Positions 15,094 to 24,427 are shown, numbered from the stretch's first letter. The stretch is 33,539 nt of DNA from JAISST01 sp050434145 (GCF_050434145.1 NZ_JBNPVX010000032.1:1-33539); one strand, 5' to 3'. The notes: generated by a model from the sequence alone, not told the origin. Numbers and translations are program-made.

Positions 15094-17838
15094 ATGAAGA
15101 AAATAATTACAATTATGTTGATGTGCTTGTGTTTTTCTAGTTTTTCAGAAGAATTTGTAACATCATCAGAGCTGAAAACAGGAACATTGTCTAATGGTAT
15201 GAAATATTATATTTTAAAAAACAAGAAACCAGAAAAAAAAGCTTTATTAAATCTTGTAGTGAAAGCTGGCTCAACATCTGAAGAAAATGGTGATGAAGGT
15301 ATAGCCCATGTAATAGAGCACATGGCTTTTAATGGTACTAAAAAATACAAGAAAAATGATATGGTGAAATATTTGCAATCAATTGGGTTGAACTTTGGTG
15401 GGGATTTGAATGCATATACTTCTTTTGATGAGACAGTGTATAAATTGATGTTACCAACTGATGAACCAGAAAAGTTTGAAAAAGGAATTGAAGTCTTAAG
15501 AGAATGGGCAAGTGAAGTAACTTTTGATAAAAATGAATTGGAAGGAGAAAAGAAAATTGTACTAGAAGAGTGGAGATTGTCTCAAGGATTATCTCAACGT
15601 ATAAGTGATACTCAAAAGAAAGCCATGTTAAATAACACAAGATATTTTGAAAGATTTCCCATAGGCCTTGTAAAATCAATACAAGAAACAACATCTGACA
15701 ATCTTAAAAAATATTATAGTAAATGGTACCATCCTGAAAATATGTCAATAATAGCAGTGGGGGATTTAGATGCGGAGAAAACAGAAGAACTAATAAAAAA
15801 ATATTTTAACTATAAGCCTAAAACAGAGTATACAAAACCTACTCAATACACTATAAATAAACTGAAAAACAGATATGAAGTATTCACAGATCCAGAAATT
15901 ACAGGAACATCTTTGTATATATCAAAAGTATTTGATCGTGAAATTATAAAGTCACCTGAGGCATATAAGAGAGCAAATATTCAATATTTATTATTTAATA
16001 TAATTAATACAAGACTAAGCAATATGTTAACAGAAGAAGGAAGTCCACTCAAAGGGGCCTTGATATTTTCTTCTAATTTTAATTTGACTAATACTATTAT
16101 ATCAATAGGAGCAGCAATAAAAGAAAAAGATACACAAAAAGGGTTAGAATTGATTGACAGCATATTAAAATCTTCAGCTGTTAATGGAATTACCCAGACA
16201 GAACTTGATCTAGAAAAGAAGAACATGGAAAGTTATTTTAAGAATTTAATGACTAATAGAGATAGTATTCCGCATGATAAGTTTGCTGAAGAATTGTTGG
16301 AACATATATTAAGTGGCGAAAGTTTTATAGGATTGGATGCAGAATATAAAGCCTTTGAAAAAGCTATGAAAGAAATACAAGTAAAGGATTTAAATGAGTT
16401 AGCAAAGAAAATTTATAATGAAGAGTCTCTGTACTTTTTAATGGGATCTAGTAAAAATGCTGATATTCCTACAAAAGAAAAATTGCAAAATATATTTGAG
16501 AATGCAAGAAAAAATGAAAATATTATTAGTTTTAATGTTAATAAAGTTGAATTGCCACCAGTAGAAGTGCAAAAAGGATCAATATTAGAAAAAAAAGATG
16601 AATTTTTCACTCTTTCAAATGGGATAAAAGTGGCAACTAAAAAAACAGATTTTGATAAAGATAAAATTTTTATTAGGTTATTTAAAAAAGAAGGATCATC
16701 AAATTCTACCTATGATGCATTCCTTAATTCTATTTTTGCAACCAATATTATTTCAAATTCAGGAGTACATAATCTAGAACCAAAAGATATAGATAATTTT
16801 ATGAAAGGGAAGAATATGGCTATTATGCCATATATTGGTGATTATGAGCAAGGGATTGAAATAATATCTGATGGAGATGGGCTAATTCAAGCACTTGAAT
16901 ATTTTACTTATTTGATAAAAGAACCCAAGGTGAATGAAGCAATATTTAATAATACTAAAAATCAGATAAGTGAATCTATTAAAAATCGAAAAAATTCTCC
17001 AAATACATTATTTAGTGATGAAATAAGCCGTGTTTATAGTGGTGGTCATGAGAGAAGAATGCCATTAACTGAGGATGAATTGAAAAAAATAACCAAAGAG
17101 GGTTTATTATCAATATACAAAGAAAAATTTGATAATTTTAATGGTTTTAACTTGATTGTAGTAGGTTCTTATGATGAGAAAGAGCTCACAGGAATTTTGG
17201 AAAAATATTTTGCTTCTCTTCCATCTAGTGGTAATATTACATGGGCTAAAAATCTCGAATTAAATATACCTAAAGATATACAAAAAAGAACTGTGGTTAG
17301 TGGAATTGATAAAAAAGCAAGTGTAATGTTTATTTTTCCTTATAACTCTATATATGGAGAAAATGAAAGAGTGTTATATGCTGCATATTCTAAGATACTG
17401 AATATGTCCCTTACAGAAAATATAAGAGAAAGTATTGGTGGGGTTTATTCAATATCGTCTTCACCAGTATTGTCCCCTAATAGCTATGGAGAAGATAAAC
17501 TTATCATTCAATTTAGTTGCGATACTAAAAGACTAGATGAAATCAAAAAAGCGACATTGGAAACTGTAAAAAAAGTAAGTACTGTTAAGGCAGATCAAGA
17601 AAAAATAAAAAGCATAAGAAATAGTTATGTTCTAACTTACAGGAATGATGTGCTAAAAAATGAATATTGGTTAAATTACTATTATCAGAAATTTACAATT
17701 GGTGATACATTCAAAATATTAACTCCAGATGAGTATAATAAGTTGGTTACTCCTGAGAATTTATTAGAATTTAGTAAAAAAGCAATTAATATGAATAATT
17801 ATATTGATGTAACTTTGTTACCTGAAAAAGAAGAATAA
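15094..17838 (+). CDS. Exported M16-family zinc metallopeptidase
   Basis: A 914-residue pitrilysin/insulinase-type peptidase with a signal peptide (MKKIITIMLMCLCFSSFSEE), so it acts in the periplasm or at the envelope. The inverted zinc motif HVIEH is at 72-76, and the third ligand is probably the glutamate at 152 in LEGEKKIVLEEWR. The C-terminal half, from about 500 (EFFTLSNGIKVATKKT), repeats the fold without the zinc residues, as usual for a single-chain two-lobe enzyme such as PqqL. Members degrade peptides up to a few kDa. Of two adjacent ATGs, the second lies a better distance (6 nt) from GAGG. It heads a plus-strand operon with DUF1904 and VWA genes 20 and 13 bp apart. Confidence 0.9.
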   Translation: MKKIITIMLMCLCFSSFSEEFVTSSELKTGTLSNGMKYYILKNKKPEKKALLNLVVKAGSTSEENGDEGIAHVIEHMAFNGTKKYKKNDMVKYLQSIGLNFGGDLNAYTSFDETVYKLMLPTDEPEKFEKGIEVLREWASEVTFDKNELEGEKKIVLEEWRLSQGLSQRISDTQKKAMLNNTRYFERFPIGLVKSIQETTSDNLKKYYSKWYHPENMSIIAVGDLDAEKTEELIKKYFNYKPKTEYTKPTQYTINKLKNRYEVFTDPEITGTSLYISKVFDREIIKSPEAYKRANIQYLLFNIINTRLSNMLTEEGSPLKGALIFSSNFNLTNTIISIGAAIKEKDTQKGLELIDSILKSSAVNGITQTELDLEKKNMESYFKNLMTNRDSIPHDKFAEELLEHILSGESFIGLDAEYKAFEKAMKEIQVKDLNELAKKIYNEESLYFLMGSSKNADIPTKEKLQNIFENARKNENIISFNVNKVELPPVEVQKGSILEKKDEFFTLSNGIKVATKKTDFDKDKIFIRLFKKEGSSNSTYDAFLNSIFATNIISNSGVHNLEPKDIDNFMKGKNMAIMPYIGDYEQGIEIISDGDGLIQALEYFTYLIKEPKVNEAIFNNTKNQISESIKNRKNSPNTLFSDEISRVYSGGHERRMPLTEDELKKITKEGLLSIYKEKFDNFNGFNLIVVGSYDEKELTGILEKYFASLPSSGNITWAKNLELNIPKDIQKRTVVSGIDKKASVMFIFPYNSIYGENERVLYAAYSKILNMSLTENIRESIGGVYSISSSPVLSPNSYGEDKLIIQFSCDTKRLDEIKKATLETVKKVSTVKADQEKIKSIRNSYVLTYRNDVLKNEYWLNYYYQKFTIGDTFKILTPDEYNKLVTPENLLEFSKKAINMNNYIDVTLLPEKEE

Positions 17839-17858
17839 AAATTTTATGAGGAGGTCTC

Positions 17859-18191
17859 ATGCCACATTTGAAAATAAGAGGAATTGATAAAAAATTAATA
17901 ATAGATAATAGCAAAGAAATAATTGATTCATTGACTGATATCATAGGTTGTGACAGAAATTGGTTTACTATAGAACATCTTGATACAGAATATATTTTTG
18001 ATGGAAAAGTTTCTAAAGATGGTTATACATTTGTGGAAATATACTGGTTTGAGCGAGAAATAGAGGTCAAAAAGGCTGTTGCTGAATATTTGACGAATAT
18101 CTTAAAAAAAGTAAATAACAATAATGATTGTTGTATTATATTTTTTCCACTTTTGGGAGAAAATTATTGTGATAATGGAGAATTTTTTTAA
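17859..18191 (+). CDS. DUF1904 (tautomerase-like) protein
   Basis: A 110-residue cytoplasmic protein starting MPHLKIRGIDKK, typical of DUF1904, a family with a macrophage-inhibitory-factor/tautomerase-like fold in which Pro2 is often conserved. The segments VEIYWFEREIEVKK and YCDNGEFF at the end also match the family pattern. No activity has been established for the family as far as I know. GAGGAGG lies 5 nt before the ATG. It lies between an exported peptidase and an exported VWA protein with very short gaps, so it is almost certainly cotranscribed with them, though it has no signal peptide. Confidence 0.85.
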   Translation: MPHLKIRGIDKKLIIDNSKEIIDSLTDIIGCDRNWFTIEHLDTEYIFDGKVSKDGYTFVEIYWFEREIEVKKAVAEYLTNILKKVNNNNDCCIIFFPLLGENYCDNGEFF

Positions 18192-18204
18192 AATTGGAGG
18201 AGAA

Positions 18205-19380
18205 ATGAAAAAAATACTATGCAAAGTTGGAATTTTACTTATTATAGCATCATTTACAGGTAAAAATTTAGAAGGAGCCAAAAAGCCAGTAAGAAGAAGA
18301 ACTATAAGTAGTGCTACAGCCTCAGCAAATGGGCAAGAAAAACCAATAGCATCTATAATCCAAGCAAGAAGAGATGTTGAATTGGTATTTGTGGTAGATA
18401 CTACAGGATCAATGGGTGGATTAATAAATGGTGCTAAAACCAAAATATGGAGCATTGTAAATGATGTAATGCAGAGACAGGGTGGAGCTAGAGTAAAAGT
18501 AGGTCTAGTAGCATACAGAGATAAAGGGGATGAATATGTAACTAAAGTAACTCAATTAAGTGAAAATCTAGATGAAGTGTACAGTGAATTGATGGGATTT
18601 GTTGCTGATGGTGGTGGTGATGAACCAGAAGATGTTAGAAAAGCCTTATATGAAGCAGTAAATGTGATTAAATGGTCAAAATCAGGGAAAAATCTCAGTA
18701 AAATAATATTTTTGGTGGGAGATGCAAGACCACAAGTAGAATATAAAGATTCACCTACAACTATAGTTACAGCAAAAAAAGCTAAGCAAAAAGGGATTAT
18801 TATAAATACAATACAATGTGGAAATTTACGACATACTGAGAAATTTTGGAAAGAAATAGCACAATATGCAAATGGGGAATATTTTAAGATTGCTCAAGAT
18901 GGTGGCACACAAGTAATTACAACTCCTTATGATGAAGAATTAGCAAAATTGAGCAGTGAATTAGACAAAAAATATATTCCTTATGGTGATATGGCTTCTC
19001 GTATGGATGCTTTAGAATCCAAGCTTGCAGCAACTCAAGTTATGGAAGAAGCTCCAATGGAGGCGAAAGCAGAAAGAGCTGTTAATAAATCAATAAATGC
19101 CTATAGTTATTCAAGTGATGATTTGATACAAGCTATTGAAAATGGAAAAGTAAAACTGACTAATATAAAAGAAACAGAATTACCAGAAGAACTGCAAAAG
19201 ATGTCTCCAGAAGAAAGAGAAACTTATGTAAATAAATTATTGGAAGAACGTAAAGCAATAAAATCTAAAATATCTGAAGTGTCTAGACAAAGAAGTAAGT
19301 TTATTAATGAAAATGCTGAAATTAAAAAAGATAGCTTTGATTCCTCAGTATCAGAAGCATTGGAAAAACAAGTAAAATAG
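18205..19380 (+). CDS. Exported von Willebrand factor A domain protein
   Basis: A 391-residue protein with signal peptide MKKILCKVGILLIIASFTG, followed by a VWA domain at about 58-260. The metal-ion-dependent adhesion site reads DTTGSM at 65-70, with the later ligands probably in the ADGGGDEPED loop and VGDARP. VWA domains bind protein partners through a divalent metal. The rest (270-391) is a charged helical tail, with SPEERETYVNKLLEERKAIK as probable coiled coil. The ATG at 18205 has GGAGG at 4 nt. Longer in-frame starts lie inside the DUF1904 gene and would bury the signal peptide. It is the last gene of the M16 operon, only 13 bp after DUF1904. Confidence 0.85.
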   Translation: MKKILCKVGILLIIASFTGKNLEGAKKPVRRRTISSATASANGQEKPIASIIQARRDVELVFVVDTTGSMGGLINGAKTKIWSIVNDVMQRQGGARVKVGLVAYRDKGDEYVTKVTQLSENLDEVYSELMGFVADGGGDEPEDVRKALYEAVNVIKWSKSGKNLSKIIFLVGDARPQVEYKDSPTTIVTAKKAKQKGIIINTIQCGNLRHTEKFWKEIAQYANGEYFKIAQDGGTQVITTPYDEELAKLSSELDKKYIPYGDMASRMDALESKLAATQVMEEAPMEAKAERAVNKSINAYSYSSDDLIQAIENGKVKLTNIKETELPEELQKMSPEERETYVNKLLEERKAIKSKISEVSRQRSKFINENAEIKKDSFDSSVSEALEKQVK

Positions 19381-19400
19381 AATGAGAGTTTTTTAGCCTT

Positions 19401-19436
19401 GTATAACTTGAAGTCTGTGGTTATACCTTCTAGTTT
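19401..19436 (+). promoter_or_regulatory. Inverted repeat with T-run before the MocR gene
   Basis: GTATAAC (19401-19407) and GTTATAC (19420-19426) form a perfect 7-bp inverted repeat with a 12-nt centre, followed by CTTCTAGTTTTTT. It could be an operator for autoregulation of the downstream regulator, or a weak terminator of the VWA operon. Sequence alone does not decide between them. Confidence 0.4.
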
Positions 19437-19450
19437 TTTAGGAGGAAGTA

Positions 19451-20848
19451 ATGAAAAAAGATTCTAAGAGTAGTGAGAGATGTTATATTCAATTATATAA
19501 TAACCTAAAATCTGAAATAATAAGAACAGGTATTCCCAATTCTAAATTTTATTCTATTAGACAAGTTGTTTTAAAATCAAAAATTAATATTAATACTGTA
19601 TTAAAAGTTTTTAAGATGCTTGAAAATGATGGATATATATATTCAGAAAAAGGAAAAGGATATTTTATTAAGAAACATTCTGATTTTTCTATAACTCAAG
19701 AATTAATACCTGTGATGGAAAGTTTTCATTATGGACAAACGAACAGTGAAGGAATAAATTTTTCTAATGGGAGTCCACCTGTAGACTATTTTCCAAGAAA
19801 AATATATCAAGAATTAATAAAAAAAGCATTTGATGTACATGGAGCAACACTTTTAGGTTATCAGGATGTGCAGGGAATAGGTAGTTTGCGAAGTATACTT
19901 TCTGATTACTTAGAGACTCAAGACATTTTTGTTGATAAAAATGATATTATGATTACCTCTGGGACTCAGCAATCTTTAGTTATTGTACTAAAGACCTTTG
20001 GTGGAGATTCTAAGCAAACAGTTGCTATTTCTAATCCGACATATCCCAATGCATTAAATCTTCTCATGGGAATGTGTAAAATAAAAACTTTTGATCTGAA
20101 AAACAATGGTTGGGATTTGGTAGATTTAGAAAAGGTATTGAAAAAAGAAAGGATTCATTTTGTATATATAATGCCGAATTTTCAGAATCCAACTGGTGTA
20201 GTGTGGTCAGAGGAAAAAAAAGAAAAATTAATAAAATTGGCTAATGAGTATAATTTTTATATAATTGAAGATGATTGTTTTTCAGAATTTTATTATACTA
20301 AAAGAGTAAGTTTATTAAAAATGATGGATAGGGTTGGTAATGAAAGGGTAATATATATAAAAACTTATTCCAAATTGGTAATGCCAGGGATAGGGTTAGC
20401 TTATATGATATTGCCACCTGCATTGATGCAAAAGGCTGTCCTCACGAAATATAGCCTAGATCATAGTACTTCAGGATTGAATCAGAGAGTAATGGAGTAT
20501 TTTATTGTTGAAGGTCATTTGGAAAAACATTTGAAAAAAATAAAAAAAATATTTAAAGAAAAATATCACAAAATTTTAGGTTTGCTTGAGGAAGTTTTGG
20601 AGATAAAAATTATTAATAAATCCAAAGGAGGTTTTTTTCTTTGGATTCAATTACCAGCAGATATAAATGAGGAAGAATTTTATTTGCAGTGTAAAATCAA
20701 AGGATTGTCATTGCTACCAGGAAACATTTTTTATTTTGACAAGAGATCTTCTGGTAAGATAAGGATAAGCTTTATTACACCATCATTAAATGAAATAGAG
20801 ATAGGAGTAAATATTATGAAGGATGTTATAAAAAATTGGAAAAAATAA
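19451..20848 (+). CDS. MocR-type GntR/aminotransferase transcriptional regulator
   Basis: A 465-residue regulator in two parts. Residues 10-75 form a GntR winged helix (YSIRQVVLKSKININTVLKV, then DGYIYSEKGKGYFI). Residues 95-460 form a fold-type I aminotransferase domain with PNFQNPTGVVW, IIEDDCFSEFYY and YSKLVMPGIG, in which Lys308 is the probable PLP-binding lysine. MocR proteins sense PLP or amino-acid-like ligands and usually control adjacent genes. AGGAGG is 5 nt before the ATG. It is convergent with tpl across a terminator, so control of the symporter-tpl unit is a guess from proximity. Enzymatic activity is not expected but cannot be excluded. Confidence 0.9.
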   Translation: MKKDSKSSERCYIQLYNNLKSEIIRTGIPNSKFYSIRQVVLKSKININTVLKVFKMLENDGYIYSEKGKGYFIKKHSDFSITQELIPVMESFHYGQTNSEGINFSNGSPPVDYFPRKIYQELIKKAFDVHGATLLGYQDVQGIGSLRSILSDYLETQDIFVDKNDIMITSGTQQSLVIVLKTFGGDSKQTVAISNPTYPNALNLLMGMCKIKTFDLKNNGWDLVDLEKVLKKERIHFVYIMPNFQNPTGVVWSEEKKEKLIKLANEYNFYIIEDDCFSEFYYTKRVSLLKMMDRVGNERVIYIKTYSKLVMPGIGLAYMILPPALMQKAVLTKYSLDHSTSGLNQRVMEYFIVEGHLEKHLKKIKKIFKEKYHKILGLLEEVLEIKIINKSKGGFFLWIQLPADINEEEFYLQCKIKGLSLLPGNIFYFDKRSSGKIRISFITPSLNEIEIGVNIMKDVIKNWKK

Positions 20849-20853
20849 AAAAC

Positions 20854-20888
20854 AAGGCAAGACCTTTCAAATCTTGCCTTATTTTTTT
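20854..20888. terminator. Bidirectional terminator between the MocR gene and tpl
   Basis: AAGGCAAGA (20854-20862) pairs perfectly with TCTTGCCTT (20872-20880). A T-run follows on the plus strand and a matching A-rich stretch lies on the other side, so both convergent genes can use it. Confidence 0.85.
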
Positions 20889-20938
20889 ATCTTAAAAATT
20901 TATACTTAACTACCTATGGTTTAAAATGATTTAGTATA

Positions 20939-22342
20939 TTAATAACCTTTGATTAATTCAGGGTTAATAGTTTCGAAAGTTCCTGTGAAAAACCTTAATA
21001 CTTTTGGTTCATATTTCCATTTTAATCCACTTATATTTTTTCTGTTGTTGAAAAGTTCAATTACAGCATCAGCAACAAAATCTAAATGAGCATAAGTGTA
21101 TACTCTTCTTGGAATTGTTAGTCTGATTGTTTCTAGTTTTGGGTAATGATTTTCTCCAGTAACAACATCTCTACCAGCAGAAATTATTCCTCTTTCCATA
21201 GATCTTACACCAGATATTTCATATAGAGCAGAAGCTAGAGCTTGAGCTGGGAATTCGTCTTGAGTAAGATGATCTAAGAAAGCTCTTGCATCTACAAATA
21301 TTGCGTGGCCGCCATATGGCTTTACTAAAGGTACTCCAGCAGTTTCTAATTTTTCCCCAAGGTATCTGATTTGATTAACTCTATAGCTGATATATTCGTA
21401 TTGTACAGATTCAGTAATACCTATTGCCATGGCTTCCATATCTCTACCAGCTAGGCCACCATATGAAGGCATTCCTTCAAATTGAACAACCATTCCAGTG
21501 GCTTGTACATATAGATCATGGTCATTTAGACACAAGAAACCACCAATATTAGTTATACAGTCTTTTTTACCTGACATAGTACATCCATCTCCATATGAAA
21601 ACATTTCATGTACTATTTCTTTAATAGTTTTATCTTCAAATCCTTTTTCTCTATCTTTAATGAAATATGCATTTTCTACACAACGAGTAGCATCAAACAT
21701 AACTTTAATACCATGTTTGTGTGCTAATTCAGATACGGCTTTGATATTTTCCATAGATACTGGTTGCCCACCAGCAAGATTTACAGTCACTGCTAAGCAA
21801 ATATATGGGATTTTATCTGCTCCAACTTCATCTATTAGACCTTGAAATTTTTTGAGATCTACATTTCCCTTGAATGGTAAGTCTATACTAGGATCGTGAG
21901 CTTCATCAATAATGACATCTCTAAATGTTGCTCCATTCCTTTCTTGATGGAATCTAGTCGTAGTAAAATACATGTTTCCAGGAACATAATCACCAGGCTT
22001 GATAGTGAGTGATGAAAGAATGTTTTCTGCTCCTCTTCCTTGGTGAGTTGGGACTATATATTTGAATCCAAAATATTCTCTCACTACACTTTGCAAATGA
22101 TAGAAATTTTTACTACCAGCATATGCTTCATCACCTAGCATAAGTCCTGCCCACTGTCTATCGCTCATTGCATTAGTACCAGAGTCTGTCAGTAAATCTA
22201 TATAACAAGATTCAGATTTTAGTAAAAAAGTATTGTACCCTGCTTCTTTTATTGCTACTTTTCTTTCCTCTTTGTTGAGGGTTCCCATAGCTTCTACCAT
22301 TTTGATTTTGAAAGGTTCTGGCATAAATTTTCTTTTTTCCAT
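20939..22342 (-). CDS. tpl: Tyrosine phenol-lyase
   Basis: This 467-residue PLP enzyme cleaves L-tyrosine to phenol, pyruvate and ammonia and is reversible. It matches the Citrobacter enzyme closely with an offset of three residues. Tyr74 is the catalytic base candidate, with Arg103 in QGRG, Asn188, Asp217 and Arg220 in FDATR. Lys260 in MSGKKD forms the internal aldimine. Arg407 binds the carboxylate, and Phe451-Phe452 lie near the end. Arg384 in SMERG is the residue that separates tyrosine phenol-lyases from tryptophanases, whose sequence there lacks arginine. AAGGAGG lies 7 nt before the ATG. It follows a symporter gene by 116 bp on the same strand, an arrangement recalling enterobacterial tpl next to a tyrosine permease. 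Confidence 0.95.
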   Translation of the reverse strand: MEKRKFMPEPFKIKMVEAMGTLNKEERKVAIKEAGYNTFLLKSESCYIDLLTDSGTNAMSDRQWAGLMLGDEAYAGSKNFYHLQSVVREYFGFKYIVPTHQGRGAENILSSLTIKPGDYVPGNMYFTTTRFHQERNGATFRDVIIDEAHDPSIDLPFKGNVDLKKFQGLIDEVGADKIPYICLAVTVNLAGGQPVSMENIKAVSELAHKHGIKVMFDATRCVENAYFIKDREKGFEDKTIKEIVHEMFSYGDGCTMSGKKDCITNIGGFLCLNDHDLYVQATGMVVQFEGMPSYGGLAGRDMEAMAIGITESVQYEYISYRVNQIRYLGEKLETAGVPLVKPYGGHAIFVDARAFLDHLTQDEFPAQALASALYEISGVRSMERGIISAGRDVVTGENHYPKLETIRLTIPRRVYTYAHLDFVADAVIELFNNRKNISGLKWKYEPKVLRFFTGTFETINPELIKGY

Positions 22343-22396
22343 AATTGTTCCTCCTTAAGATTTTAATTTTTATAAATTAATAATTTTGATAATATT

Positions 22397-22422
22397 AAGT
22401 TAATAATACTAAGACTTAACTT
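22397..22422. promoter_or_regulatory. Inverted repeat between symporter and tpl
   Basis: AAGTTAA (22397-22403) and TTAACTT (22416-22422) are perfect 7-bp arms with a 12-nt centre, 55-80 nt upstream of the tpl start. The geometry (7-12-7) equals that of the repeat upstream of the MocR gene, though the arm sequences differ. It may be an operator for a separate tpl promoter. Confidence 0.35.
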
Positions 22423-22458
22423 GCACTTTTTAGCTGGAAATGGCAAAAGTCAGAAAAA

Positions 22459-23955
22459 TTATTTTTTTAGCATGTGATTTTTTTCATAGTCTTTTAAGGA
22501 AGCTATGACCTGGCTGGAAAGAGGTATAATTGCTATCATATTGAAAATGGTCATTAATCCAACACCTAAATCACCTAAATCCCAAACAAAAGTATATTGA
22601 GCTAATCCGCCAATAAGCAACATTCCAAGAGCAAATATTTTATATATATTTTGGGATAACCAATTATCACCAAAAACATAAGCAACATTTCCACGAGCAT
22701 AGAACATTATTCCTAAAAAAGTACTAAAACTAAACAAAAATAAAATTATGGCTATAAAAATTACTCCAATTCTACCTATATGATGTTGCATAGCAGCTTG
22801 TAATAAATCCATTCCCATCAGACCTTTTGTAATACCTTCAGGGGCTAGTAGCATAATAAAAGCAGAGCAACTACAAATAATCAAAGTATCAATGAAAACT
22901 CCCAAAGATTGAATTAAACCTTGTTTCACAGGGTGACTTACATCTGCTGCAGCTGCAGCACATGGTGCAGAACCAGAACCTGCTTCATTTGAGAATAATC
23001 CTCTCTTTACACCTTGCATCAAAATAGCTCCAAACCCACCTGCAACCATTTGTTTTAATCCAAAAGCTTGTGAAAGTATATTGCTAATCATTGCAGGAAC
23101 AAGATTAATATTCTTGACAATGATGAATAAAGTAACAGAGAAATATAATATGGCCATAATAGGCACAACTTTATTTAAAACATCAACAATTCCCTTATTT
23201 GAAAAAAGAACGATACCTGAGACTATAACAAGTGTGATTGTAGTATATAGTGGTTTTATGCTAAAAGCATTAGCAAAAGATTGGCTAACAGAGTTGGCTA
23301 TTACTTGACTGATACCAGCCCAACATAACAAGCCAGATAAAGCAAATAAAATTCCTAATAGCTTAAATCTAGTACCTCTAGTATAAAACTTATTTCCGTC
23401 TGCAGAAATATATTTTGCTTCGCTTTTTGGATTTTTTATATATTCATCCTCATCTTTTATCCATGTAATTAATCGCATTCTATCCATAAAGTATGAAGGT
23501 CCACCTCTAAATCCACCATATAATGGATCTTTCTCTTTATAAATTTGAGCAAGGGTACTTTCAACAAAAGCACTGGAAGAACCTATTAATGCAGCTACCC
23601 ACATCCAAAATATGGCTCCTGCACCACCAAATGAAATAGCAGCTACAACACCAGCCAGATTTCCCATTCCAACACGTGATGCTGTAGCAATAAACAATGC
23701 TTGTACTCCTGAAATTGAGTCCTCATTGGTTGAGCTTTTAGGTTCAAGAACGCAACGAATCATTTCTGGAAAAAGTCTAAATGGTAAAAATCTTGTTTTT
23801 ATTGTGAAATATATTCCCACAGGAATAAGTATAACAACAAGAAGGCTTAATTCAATTTCTGTTTGTCCTAGGCTGACTGCAATGAGTTTGCCCCACAGTA
23901 ATGCATTTAGAGAGCCAACAAAATTTACAAATGTATCTATTAATCTCTCCAACAT
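22459..23955 (-). CDS. AGCS-family sodium:amino acid symporter
   Basis: A 498-residue polytopic protein of the alanine or glycine:cation symporter family. It has the family block GGAGAIFWMWVAALIGSSSA with FVESTLAQIYKEKD, then GGFRGGPSYFMDR and a later GVKRGLFSNEAGSGSAP, with about ten to eleven hydrophobic segments. AGCS proteins normally import alanine or glycine with sodium. Because this one precedes tpl on the same strand, it may import tyrosine, or export or recycle alanine or pyruvate-linked amino acids; the substrate is inferred. AGGAGG is 6 nt before the ATG. A promoter with an inverted repeat lies directly upstream at 23995-24023. Confidence 0.9.
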   Translation of the reverse strand: MLERLIDTFVNFVGSLNALLWGKLIAVSLGQTEIELSLLVVILIPVGIYFTIKTRFLPFRLFPEMIRCVLEPKSSTNEDSISGVQALFIATASRVGMGNLAGVVAAISFGGAGAIFWMWVAALIGSSSAFVESTLAQIYKEKDPLYGGFRGGPSYFMDRMRLITWIKDEDEYIKNPKSEAKYISADGNKFYTRGTRFKLLGILFALSGLLCWAGISQVIANSVSQSFANAFSIKPLYTTITLVIVSGIVLFSNKGIVDVLNKVVPIMAILYFSVTLFIIVKNINLVPAMISNILSQAFGLKQMVAGGFGAILMQGVKRGLFSNEAGSGSAPCAAAAADVSHPVKQGLIQSLGVFIDTLIICSCSAFIMLLAPEGITKGLMGMDLLQAAMQHHIGRIGVIFIAIILFLFSFSTFLGIMFYARGNVAYVFGDNWLSQNIYKIFALGMLLIGGLAQYTFVWDLGDLGVGLMTIFNMIAIIPLSSQVIASLKDYEKNHMLKK

Positions 23956-23994
23956 AAAACACCTCCTAAGTCTATAAAATAATACTTCAATATA

Positions 23995-24023
23995 ATTTTA
24001 GTTCACAAATGAAACTAAATCAA
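23995..24023 (-). promoter_or_regulatory. Promoter and putative operator of the symporter-tpl unit
   Basis: On the minus strand TTGATT (24018-24023) is 17 bp from TAAAAT (23995-24000). A perfect inverted repeat TTTAGTT-n9-AACTAAA (23997-24019) spans the spacer and touches both boxes, so a bound regulator would block the promoter. The binding protein is unknown; the MocR-type regulator nearby is a candidate. Confidence 0.55.
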
Positions 24024-24299
24024 CTTATTGAAAACAAAACTGTTATATTACAAACAAATCATTTTGAAATTGTCCTTTTTGAATAGTTTTGAACCAAAAA
24101 AAAGAAAAAATATAAAAAAATAACAAGAAAATGAATTATAAATCTAAAGTGAATTTTTTTATTAGTTAAAAATTAAAGAGATCATTTGTTGCTTTTTTGA
24201 AGTAGATAAAAATTAATTTAAGACAAATTTAAAATATTAATATTAAGCAAAGAAGTTATATAATATGTTTTAAATAACAATAATATTTTTTATTTGATA
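24024..24299. other. AT-rich intergenic DNA, nothing recognised
   Basis: Between the divergent symporter and AbgT promoters lie about 275 bp of nearly pure A/T with homopolymer runs. I see no ribosome site followed by a credible frame, no strong hairpin and no repeat shared with the rest of the window. Confidence 0.6.
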
Positions 24300-24327
24300 T
24301 TGATTTTAAAACATTATGTGTTATAAT
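24300..24327 (+). promoter_or_regulatory. Promoter of the AbgT-family gene
   Basis: TTGATT (24300-24305), 16 bp, then a consensus TATAAT (24322-24327) preceded by TGT, making an extended -10. The leader to the ATG is about 95 nt and has no recognised riboswitch. Confidence 0.65.
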
Positions 24328-24427
24328 TAGTGGTGCAAAACTAAAAATACTAAGTATAGATTTATTTGTGTGGGAGACAATAAGCTAGTAGTGTTTTTGG
24401 TGGAAGAACAATAATTAGGAGGATTAT

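Noticed and set aside
15338..15694. Minus-strand frame inside the M16 peptidase gene
   Set aside because: It is opposite the zinc-binding region of a well-supported gene and shows no family resemblance or ribosome site.
20939..22342. Tryptophanase
   Set aside because: The arginine in SMERG and the overall match follow tyrosine phenol-lyase; tryptophanases lack that arginine.
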